Notes under the pieces: generated by a model | Seen by the model: the letters and a program-made list of their open reading frames with translations, nothing else | Databases searched by the model: none | What the model was told of the DNA's origin: nothing | Assembly: GCA_021234155.1 (NCBI GenBank) | Contig: JAJEKV010000036.1 | Location: 5,462,209 to 5,526,208 of the forward strand | Direction of reading: 5' to 3' | Length of the DNA: 64,000 bases | From: Isoetes taiwanensis | Taxonomy: Eukaryota > Streptophyta > Lycopodiopsida > Isoetales > Isoetaceae | Shown: piece after piece, positions 23,361 to 31,555 of the stretch | How the letters are laid out: each line of letters opens with the position of its first letter | How positions within the stretch are numbered: the stretch's first letter is position 1 | Made by a program: the position numbers and the translations under genes

Positions 23361-23806
23361 ATATTTCAAATGGTGATTCCGTCGGATGGAATAACAGAGC
23401 GGTGATTCCGTCTGGCGGTATTTTGTGGAAGTGATTCACCGGAAGGTATAAAATGGATCGGCCTAGGATGGACCCTACTGCACGGATGGTCGGGATCCAT
23501 CGGAAAGGTACACCGACGCCGCCGTCGAATGACCCGGTTAAAGGGCCTTCGGAACGGATCCCGCTTCCGGAGAGGGTCTGCGGATTCACGGAGGGAATAT
23601 CTTGCGATGGAATCACAATAACCGGGGTAAAAATATTTCGACGCAACGCGCAGGTCCAAAAGAAAGCAAAATAGCCCTTCGAGATCTCCGTGTCTATTTT
23701 CTTGACTATTTTTTAATTTTCTCAGCCCTTGATTTATAAAATGGGGGATCGAACGGTAGGGTTATGCCATCTTAGAATTTAGTGAGGTGCAACAGACACG
23801 TGGATG

Positions 23807-24040
23807 GTTGTAGCCTTGGTTAGGCTGGTGTGCTAAAAAGAATAATTACAAAATAACTTATACTAGTAAACGTGTGCCCGACGTTGCCGGGCTAATGTCT
23901 TGGCATGTGCTGTTACTCATCCTGCAATGTCCATATGTGCAACTTGGATATTGGCAAGAATGGACATTATTTTCCTTTGCAAAAAGGGTTGTAGCCTTGG
24001 TTAGGCTGGTGTGCTAAAAAGAATAATTACAAAATAATTT
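23807..24040. repeat. 54-bp direct repeats bracketing a Helitron end
   Basis: The sequence starting GGTTGTAGCCTTGGTTAGGC runs from 23807 to about 23860 and again from 23987 to about 24040. Between the two lie 126 bp that begin with an inverted Helitron 3' end. The second copy runs on to the CTTG end of the 15 kb insertion. The arrangement suggests a local duplication made during or after Helitron insertion. Confidence 0.8.
23863..23892 (-). mobile_element. Helitron 3' terminus, minus orientation
   Basis: Read on the minus strand, GCCCGGCAACGTCGGGC is followed by ACACGTTTA, CTAG and then T. This is the same terminus as at 3228 and 39224 with small changes. The element body would extend to the right but only about 120 bp can belong to it before the flanking repeat resumes, so it is a truncated end. 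Confidence 0.72.
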
Positions 24041-24134
24041 ATATATGTCTTGATAAAGGTTGAATGATATTAAATTAGCCCCTTAGCTCATATGTTTTCA
24101 CTTTGTTGTCAAGCAAATAAGCAAATGTTGGATG

Positions 24135-24927
24135 TAATGACCGGTTGGTTGCAAATTTCCACTCAAGAGGCCCCACGTGGCATTAGGCCCTGTTTTGCTG
24201 TTGCATTCTCGCTTTCTCATTGCAATCGATGCTTGCTGCAGATGCCCGATCGATGCTTTCGAACTTCTTCTAATGCACAACCATTACTCTGTATCTTGTT
24301 TTTTTAGCAAAATCATATCACATTAGTCTTAATAATCCAGATCCCTGTAGATAGCAAAAATAGTCCTTCTTGAAAGGACTCAGACTCTGTTGTGCGAAGG
24401 AATTTCATGTATCTGACCTCTGTATGCCGTGCAATCCGACCTCTGCTTTCATAGATTTAGCCCTATCTGTGAGCCCTGTAGATAGCAAAAATAGTCCTTC
24501 TTGAAAGGATTCGGACTACATTGTCTTTGAAGGAATTTCATGTATCCAACCTCTGTATGCCATGCAATCCGACCTCTGCTTTCATAGATTTAGCCCTATC
24601 TGTGTGCAAACAGAGATTTGCTGGAAAATACTCACAAAGCCGCCATATCTGTGTGCAAACAGAGCCGCCATTTTGGGTGCAAACAGAGCCGCCATATCTG
24701 TGTTGGTGCCTTTTTTCCATATCTGTGTTGGTGCAGACGATGGGATATGGCAGTTCCGGCAAGGCTGGAGCAGGGTAGAGCTTCTTAAACAAGACAGGGA
24801 AGCAGGGCTGCCGCTGGAGCAAGACAGGGAAGCGGCGCCGCTCCTTAAAATACCAAGAAAGTTATAGTTCTATTCCGCCTTATAATTTTGGTGGAATAAT
24901 GGCGTAATTTGCAACAACCGGTAATTA
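24135..24927. mobile_element. TIR element, ~0.79 kb, absent from copy 2
   Basis: Copy 2 (52590-52610) lacks this block. Its ends are imperfect inverted repeats: TAATGACCGGTTGGTTGCAA at 24135 and, inverted, TAATTACCGGTTGTTGCAAA ending at 24927. No transposase is encoded. Inside, a unit of about 135 bp with GTAGATAGCAAAAATAGTCC is duplicated in tandem (24345-24475 and 24478-24605). GAGCCGCCAT and CTGTGTGCAAACAGA repeats follow. No confident target duplication was found. Confidence 0.6.
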
Positions 24928-25560
24928 CTTGTCCGTTTTTTTTTTCCCTTTTCCTTTTCTTTTTTTAATGGAAGGGAATTCTTAATTACTCAACAAAAAA
25001 GGGTATTATCGCTAATTCCGCCTTATCACTAAGGCCCAGATCAACATAGAATGTTCGACATGTAAATCTAGAAGGTGACCAATGTTTCATAAGCTGACGA
25101 TTTCCATAGTTATTTGGAAAAATAATAAGAATGTTTCATAGGGTTTAGTAATCATTTGTTCAGATCTGCTAGACCTTTTGCTTTGCTATTTACCATTTGG
25201 TTTGCTAGTTGGTTAGACAGTGCAAAGCCGCATCGATTGGACCGACCGAATAATGATCCCGACTTTTTTATGTCAAGTTGCACTATGGTTGAATGTCTTG
25301 GCACTTTAATTTCATTGTTGTATACATGGTTTTCAAAGTATGATGTTGGTTGTTTGACCTTGCTATGAGACTTTGTTAGACAAATTTTTCCACTTAGTAA
25401 TGGTTTATTTTCAGGCTGTCTACTAGGCCTTTTTTATTTGCTAGTTGCAGTTTGTTTATCCCCCTTCCACCTTATTTTGTTTATCAAGGCTCTAAAGCAT
25501 CGTATATAGTATTGTTTGTGCAATAGCTTCTCCTCTAGCTACAAGACTGAGTTGAATAGT
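24928..25560. other. Duplicated non-coding DNA
   Basis: Colinear with 52610-53640 in copy 2 apart from the SINE-like insertion there. No gene recognised. Confidence 0.5.
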
Positions 25561-25614
25561 TTGCATGGTACTGGATTTTTTAACGTGTTGTCGGAGCCCA
25601 TAAGAAGAGAGCGA

Positions 25615-26130
25615 TGTAAACCCCAAGAGATGAAGTTCAATAGCCTATGCAAGGATCTTCAAGCTTACCATCACGAGCTGGACATTTTGTGAGCAGCTTT
25701 TGAGTATGAGACGAAAGTTGGAAAGTCATGGAAAGAAAGTAGACAACCGTTTGATTTAGATGATCGACCTTCATGTTCTGTGGAAATAATTCTTGCTTGG
25801 TACAATGTTCATGAGGATGTGGAGAAAAACCTTCAATGGTTTACTTATGATTTATCTGACTATCAACTTATTTCACTTGATTGATAATATTGTTAGCATG
25901 CTTGATGCAAAAGCAAATATATATATTTTGAACAAGAAAGACAGAGCATTATTTGATAGCTTTGTAGATGATCAAATAAAAGACTGATAAAAGGTATGTT
26001 TATATATTTATTCTTACATCTTATGATATTAATCTAATGTTAAATGCACTTTATTTTGCAGGTAATAAGGGGAAGGAAAAGATTTAGTAAGGACACGGCA
26101 AGAGATGGTAGTCCCAGAATAAATTGACCA
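25615..26130 (+). pseudogene. Unrecognised broken gene, copy 1
   Basis: Plus-strand frames contain CKPQEMKFNSLCKDLQAY, then EYETKVGKSWKESRQPFDLD and SCSVEIILAWYNVHEDVEKN, then NKKDRALFDSFVDDQIK. A GT-AG-like gap (about 25994-26061, ending TTTTGCAG) is followed by a basic end, VIRGRKRFSKDTARDG, and a stop. In-frame stops occur near 25690, 25880 and 25986. Both duplication copies carry it, so the breaks predate or parallel the duplication. I do not recognise the family. In copy 2 the second half is inverted relative to the first. Confidence 0.5.
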
Positions 26131-26692
26131 CAACTCATTGATGAGCTATGAGCTTATTGTCTTCTTGTTTATGTTACGGGATGCTAGCTTACTTTGATAT
26201 AAGTATTTGCTCCATAAACTATAAAATATTTGTTTCATAGATCACTTAAAATATGGAAGCATTTGGAAGCAGTAAATTTTTTTTTTTTGCAAAGTTGCAT
26301 TTGAATTCAAATTTTATTTATACTTAGTTGCCCCTCAATTATCTATTTTGAGTTTGAGCCTCGGGTAGGATCTCCCCCATGATGACGTTGTTGATGTTCT
26401 TACACATTTATGCTATGGAGAGCCACCCTTCGAGGTGGAGCTATTTATATTTGATGTCATGTGCTCATGTTTATTTACGCGTTCGCAGCTAGGGCAGTAC
26501 CGAGGAAAGATGGGATAAATGACACGTCCATTCTTCCTGATCGATTCCTTGCCAAGGGATTGGTGTCAGGTGGACGGCCTCTGTCAGCTTGGTTGCCAGA
26601 TCAAAACTCAAAACTATGTGAATTCCAACTGCACTACAACAAGTCCAATATATCAAGGTTATAGATAGCTTCCAAGTTGCAAATTGAGGAAC
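25698..26692 (+). other. ~1 kb block whose orientation differs between copies
   Basis: The sequence from 25698 (TTTGAGTATGAGACGAAAGT) to about 26692 (GCAAATTGAGG) appears in copy 2 at 53790-54862 as its reverse complement, while DNA on both sides remains colinear in the same orientation. The breakpoints are sharp to within a few bases on each side. Confidence 0.85.
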
Positions 26693-27150
26693 TCTACCCA
26701 AATACCATACAACTCTTGTTTCATTCACAATTTATTTCTTACTATTGGTTTTCCTGTTTGATGATGGATTTGATTCCATTTCAAGTTAAAAATAAACTGC
26801 ACAATCCGATCCGATGCCAAGTGTAGTATATCAAAAGAAATGGTTCTTGCACAAAACCTATAATTATACGGCTATTTTGCTAAGGTTTTTATATGATTAT
26901 GATGTTGTATTCGTGTATTCGTATGTTGGCAGTATTCATAGAGCACACTTGGATGCTTGTCGATTGGCACGGATTGGGATGGCATAGGAACATGGCGTCC
27001 AAGTGCGCAAATCAACAGCGTCCAAGTGCGCAAGAGGACAGATTGAGCTGGCATGATGGTTGTTGGGTAGTCCTCTACATCCGCCCTCCTGTACATACTT
27101 TGCAGAATAGGCTGATAAGTCTTGGGACTGGACCGTAGGCTGTCGGGTGC
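26693..27150 (-). other. Right end of copy 1, partly LTR-like
   Basis: Colinear with 54863-55335. The segment with CCTCCTGTACATACTTTGCAG (about 27083-27104, minus one base at a time) also matches the reverse complement of the LTR at 58846-60489 near 60040-60075. The duplication therefore appears to end in a diverged minus-oriented LTR remnant. No gene here. Confidence 0.5.
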
Positions 27151-27218
27151 TCCTTAATTTTTGTAACCCCCCGTGTGAATATGCACCCAAAGCAAAGGGG
27201 GTTTAAGAGGGATTTTAA

Positions 27219-27389
27219 TTTAAATGTGTTAAGTGCAATGGTTTGTGTTAATAATGTTAATGGTAGTTGTGTGTTGATTGTTATATTAAAAAAAAATTTG
27301 GGCCCTTCGGGCCCTAACTAAAGCAAGCATAGGTAAACTTTATGGGCCTAAATATCAATTATTAAACCATTGCACTTAACACATTTAAA
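27219..27389. repeat. Fold-back element with 26-bp perfect arms
   Basis: TTTAAATGTGTTAAGTGCAA... at 27219-27244 is perfectly inverted at 27364-27389. A second hairpin, GGGCCC-TTC-GGGCCC, lies near the middle (27300-27315). The size and structure resemble a small MITE. No target duplication could be assigned. Confidence 0.75.
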
Positions 27390-28489
27390 AAACACAATAA
27401 CATCAAGACAAAAACAATAAAGGATACAATAGTAAAACATCATAAAACAATGATACTGAGAACACCATAACACATGGTGAATGATAGCGGATGGTGAACC
27501 ATTGCGAATGCTAACGATACCATTAGATGAACAATATGAACAAACAAATATTGACAATAATAAAAACAATTACATTGAGCATATATATCTCGTTATATTT
27601 ACATTTATGTGTTATATTTACATGTATGTGCAGCATCGAATCCAAAGTACTCCAAAAGGTAATTTGAAACATATATGTACATGGTCCTTCATGGTCCTTC
27701 ATGCTAAAAACAGAAAACAATTCATACCATTTAGACATAGACTAGAGACAATGATACCATGTGGCAAACATGTATTGTTGCACGCATTTGAGTGCACTAA
27801 AGAAGATAGTTGTATCTGGATGAATCTGGATGTAATGCTCCTTCTGCAAATACCATCAACTAACATTTGGCCACCGTTGGAACCCACATCATGCCAATGA
27901 AGAAGACAAAAATTGGAGGTGTGAGTTGGTTGAAAGTGACCACATTAGCTCCTGCATGTTTAGTATTAGCACATGTCACTCAATGTCTTACATTTCCACT
28001 GTAAGACAAGAAAGAAAGAAATTTCAATGGCATTAAATGCTAAGATTGTGATGGAAAGTCATGTGGTCAGTTTGCAAGGAAAAGATGAGTGAATCACTTA
28101 CTAAAATGCTGCAAGATAACTCACAGGCTAACTTTGCCTTTCCATTAGAGCAGTAATGAAGGAACAAGATGATGCCAGAGAGACAAGGCAGAAACATGGT
28201 ATTACCTAGGAATATTAAAGGAGGGGATATTTGTGCGCAGAAGAACCATGCTGTCATTTAATAGCAGCATCATCTGCAAACAATAAAGAAACATACATTA
28301 TTTTTCCTTTACAGATTGAGACAATTAGAAGATGCTTGCAAATACATCTTTGTAACAATAAAACCAATGACATGGTGATCATATAACCTATTGTAATGGT
28401 GTTGAGCAGAAATAATGTTTGATATTCGATGCCCAACTGGCTGCAGATCCCGTTGTTTTGAATCTCAAACTGCAGATCCAACTTTAAAC
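27390..28489. other. Non-coding between fold-back element and DDB1 fragment
   Basis: No gene recognised. The minus-strand frames here could be intron or flank of the DDB1 copy, but I find no DDB1 residues downstream of the last exon. Confidence 0.45.
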
Positions 28490-29389
28490 GCATTCAAGTT
28501 ATAAACATCATTCAAGTTATAAACAGCACCTTTGGTCTCCTTCTCGGCCACTAGCTGAAGCTCGCCATCCTCTACAACAAAGATGAGTATTCTTCCCTGC
28601 AATTCCATAAATAGTGCTACAAATAAATCCAAGTAACAGAAACATGTTATTAAAAAGAAGAGAAGGGACAGCATTCACCTTTGTCGGTTCATTTTCTTTC
28701 TTCAGGAAGAGAATATGCCGTCCCAACACAATAGTAAACATTATTATCATCCATAAAAGAATAGGTGATAATTGAGCAGCCATTTTCGTATGTGTCCAGT
28801 GGATAAGAAGCTACTTTTTTAAATGTTTGATCATCTAATAGCCGGAGAAAGTGCGTTTCAATGTCATTACCTGTCGACAGATTGTGAGTATATTTGGCAC
28901 TTGTAATTGCAAATGTTCTAGAATGCTCCTGGTGGCATATTCGACGAGGATGTTCCCCGAGTGGAACAGTACGAATATGGAGCTTTTGAATATCATCAAT
29001 TGTGCCAATTGTAAGTTCCCCTTCTTTCCCTATTGTAAGGTTGTGCATCATATCCTCATGTTTAAATTATTTGAAGAAAGTGGCATTACAGAAAGTTCTT
29101 AAAAAAAGACCTACCTATCTGGAAAAGAGGCTGAATTGAAGGGGCACATGTGATTGACTTCCTTTAGATTAACATTACTGTAAAACAGCTTCTTATTGCT
29201 GCTATAAATCACAGTTGGCCTGTCTGATGCTGCAAATACATGAGTTGCATTTTTGGAGCGAAAAGTACGAAGTATAATTGGCTGAGTTCCCAAGGATATC
29301 TTTTTCCTATCTGATAGAAGTCCCGTATAAACATCAACAATGAAATTGAATAGATGGCCATCTCCAGGAGCACATAGAAGATAATGCAC
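28490..29389 (-). pseudogene. DDB1: DDB1 (damaged DNA-binding protein 1) gene fragment, three exons
   Basis: DDB1 is the adaptor of CUL4 ubiquitin ligases. Exons on the minus strand are 29389-29115 ([40 protein letters not shown]), 29040-28679 (EGELTIGTIDDIQKLHIRTV, RLLDDQTF, DDNNVYYCVGTAY) and 28596 to about 28500 (GRILIFVVEDGELQLVAEKE). These follow the central part of DDB1 in order and retain introns. Faults are a missing AG acceptor before the second exon (AA at 29042-29041), a 4-bp insertion near LPEE that shifts the frame to a stop, and an 18-bp duplication (YNLNDVYNLN) at the end. About 220 of roughly 1,090 residues remain. An upstream exon lies 5.8 kb away at 35190. Confidence 0.9.
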
Positions 29390-30870
29390 CTGCAGGTGAA
29401 AAAAAACAAACATTACTCGTATCAAAGAATATGAAATTTAATCTGTGGCACTAAATGCCTACAAGCAACGTGATAATTAGCATAAGAGTTTCCTACATAC
29501 CCCTTCAAATGTACAGAATAGCACTGTGGAGCCCACGCTCCAACAAACCGAGAAACAATGAAGGCGCTGAGGAAAGAGTCGATATGCACAAATCTCACAA
29601 TAATATTATTCACCAATGAGAGTTCCAAAAAACCCCAACTAGGTTCACATCTTTATAGTGGCCAAAGGCCATGAGTTATGACTCTTTGACACCTAGGCAG
29701 ATGTCGACATGGCAACCCTTTGACACCTAGGCGGATCGCCAACATGGCACTCACGCCCTGCCACGTCATCAGACTATAAAAAGGTATAAAAAATTCGTAG
29801 ACACATGGCCTAGGCGGGATCTGAACCCATGACACCTTACATAAGACCCTATATACTTACCAATAAACTATGACTTATATTAGAACATATTTTTTCCTTT
29901 CTGCAACTTATTCTCTTATGAAGATCCCTCAGCATTCTTCTAATCCAGTTTTTTTTCCTGGCCATAATCGATTTGGCCTGATATTCTGTAACAAACGGGT
30001 ATATGGGCTGATCTTCCCTTTTGAGTTTTCTCTTAAAAACCGACTGTCTCTGTATGAATCCGGCCGCCCCTTGCTCCTTAAGGCCGTTTCTTCCAAATCT
30101 TATTTCCTTTTCCTCTTATTTTCTTTCCTCTAAGTCGTATTTAATTAAAGTGGGACTCATTCCATTCCCATTTTTTTCGGAACCCTGTTATTTTACACAA
30201 AAAGGAGCACCACCGGACCAAAACCGTCCTTAATTCAATTTTTATCTGCATCTTGGCATCCAAGCTTTCTCCCGGTTTGTTCTGGATAGCCCAGTCGAGT
30301 CCCTCGCTTTTGGGGCTTATTTGTCATTCAAAATAAGAGTTTTTCGCGTGAGGGTGAATTTCTTTACCAAGACATTTTGGCTCTATTTTCTTAGGTGGGT
30401 AGACAAGAGAGCACAAATTCCCACAAAAATTAAGCAAATTGTTTACTTAATCACCAAAAAATACTAGTTTTGAGATACCTTATATTTATAAATGGACTCA
30501 TTACAATATACATTACAGTGGGTGAAGAGACCATAGTGGTCGTATTATCACAATGATTACACCCTCTTCACCCATGAACCACCTAGTGCAAACGGCGCGT
30601 GGAGCTCTGTCCAAGTCACGGAGCAACTTACAGACGATAGAAATTTGTATGAAGAGTTCCTTCATAGGCCAGGTGCTTGTATGTCCAACTGATGCCACCA
30701 CCCTCTTCTCGCCATCTTTCTTCAATGAACTGGTCTTTTCATTGCTCCCAAGCATGTACTATCTGGTCGAGATAAGGACTGCAAAAGACAAAATCAAGTT
30801 AGCCAAGTGATGCTACAGGCAAAATAAAGAAAATAAAACATAGTTCTTAGGGCCATTTTTGGAAAACAGG
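29390..30870. other. Non-coding inside the split DDB1 copy
   Basis: Apart from the SINE-like head no gene was recognised. Confidence 0.4.
29760..29885 (-). mobile_element. tRNA-derived SINE head
   Basis: On the minus strand, TAGTTTATTGGTAAG (29871-29857) fits a pol III A box. GGGTTCAGATCCCGCC (about 29829-29814) fits a B box, with about 30 bp between, as in a tRNA. No tRNA cloverleaf can be drawn, so a SINE head is more likely. To its left, TGACACCTAGGC repeats twice (29689-29730). The 3' end was not located. Confidence 0.5.
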
Positions 30871-30877
30871 CCTGAGA

Positions 30878-31375
30878 GCCTTTCTCGACTCGCGAGTCGA
30901 GAAAGGCAGCTCAAAGCGAAAAACGCAAGTTTTAGGGGTCAGAAGGTCTTTCTCGACTCGCGAGTCGAGAAAGGCAGCTCAAAGCGAAAAACGCAAGTTT
31001 TAGGGGTCAGAAACGCGCAAAACACAGGTTTTAGGGGTTATAGGGCCTTTCTCGACTCGCGTTAGGGGTTATAGGAAGTTTCGAAAGGCAGCCCAAAGCC
31101 AAAAGCATGTTTTAGGGGAAGTCGGAAGGCCTTTCTCGACTCGCGAATCGAGAAAGGTAGCTCAACGCCAAAACGCAGTTTTAAATAGGTCATAGGGCCT
31201 TTCGAGTCGGGCGAGTCGCAGCTCAAAAGCCAAAAACGATGTTTTAGGGAATCGAAGGCCTTTCTCGACTCAAGAAATCGAAAAGGCGCCTTTTGCTGCA
31301 AAAAAAACGGTGTTTTAGGGGAGGGCCTTTCTCGACTCAAAGTCGAAAGGCAAACCCAAAGTGAAAACACAAGTT
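30878..31375. repeat. Tandem array of perfect palindromes, ~7 units
   Basis: The first unit holds a 30-bp perfect palindrome centred on CTCGACTCGCGAGTCGAG (30878-30907). It is followed by a spacer with GCAGCTCAAAGCGAAAAACG and TTTTAGGGG. Units recur near 30950, 31049, 31129, 31197, 31258 and 31326 with increasing decay. A lone related palindrome, CTCGACTAGTGGGTCGAG, lies at 33754-33771. The array and lone copy may be subterminal repeats of one element spanning about 30.85-33.78 kb. Confidence 0.85.
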
Positions 31376-31384
31376 TTGGACCGT

Positions 31385-31555
31385 GTGCTAGTATGCTAAT
31401 GCGTGTATTATGAAATTGTGTTAGTATAAAGTACTAATGTATGCTAATTAAGGTGTGCTAGTATAAAAATGCTAATGTGTGCTAATACTAATGTGTGCTA
31501 GTATAAAAACAATTGTTAAATACTAATGTGTGCTAAATACTAATGTGATGTGAGA
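31385..31555. repeat. Short degenerate tandem repeats (TGCTAATACTAATGTG)
   Basis: GTGCTAGTATAAA and TACTAATGTGTGCTA alternate about eight times with variable spacing. No coding content. Confidence 0.7.

Larger units (their letters stand above)
20875..23638. mobile_element. Inverted-repeat element with subterminal palindromic arrays, ~2.8 kb
   Basis: A 37-bp sequence (starting AAATATTTTTACCCCGGTTA) at 20875-20911 recurs in perfect inverse orientation at 23602-23638. Further in, both arms carry TATACCTTCCGG and near-palindromic units built on ATTCCGCC...GGAATCAC, about 18 on the left (20925-21475) and three on the right (23370-23440). Long inverted ends with subterminal arrays suggest a non-autonomous TIR transposon (Mutator-like or CACTA-like). 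No transposase and no clear target duplication were seen. The interior (21.5-23.35 kb) may be captured sequence. Confidence 0.65.
9013..24052. mobile_element. 15.04 kb composite insertion with 3-bp target duplication
   Basis: Copy 2 reads without interruption from laccase 2 downstream DNA (52526) into the sequence that resumes here at 24053. The insertion begins CAAGAAATTTATCGCGG and ends GTCTTG, and is flanked by ATA at 9010-9012 and 24053-24055. Three-base duplications and the sequence (TA)CAAGAAA recall CACTA/EnSpm elements (CACTACAAGAAA), but the leading CAC is absent and no CACTA transposase is seen. Inside are nested elements and gene fragments (TIFY-like, DUF760, sugar transporter). 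It may be one large fragment-capturing transposon or a pile of nested insertions. Confidence 0.6.
3098..27150. other. Large direct duplication, copy 1
   Basis: This block is colinear with 39097-55330. Shared landmarks in order are a Helitron 3' end, about 2 kb of non-coding DNA, a dirigent gene, a laccase gene, DNA resuming at 24053 (52527 in copy 2), a broken unrecognised gene, and an LTR-like end. Copy 1 carries a 15.04 kb insertion (9013-24052) and a roughly 0.8 kb insertion (24135-24927) that copy 2 lacks. Left edges differ by 35,996 bp. Identity is high (about a dozen laccase residues differ by my reading), so the duplication is fairly recent. Confidence 0.85.

Noticed and set aside
9013-24052. 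Calling the 15 kb insertion a true CACTA element
   Set aside because: The 3-bp duplication and TACAAGAAA fit, but the CAC end and any CACTA transposase are missing, so the superfamily is left open.
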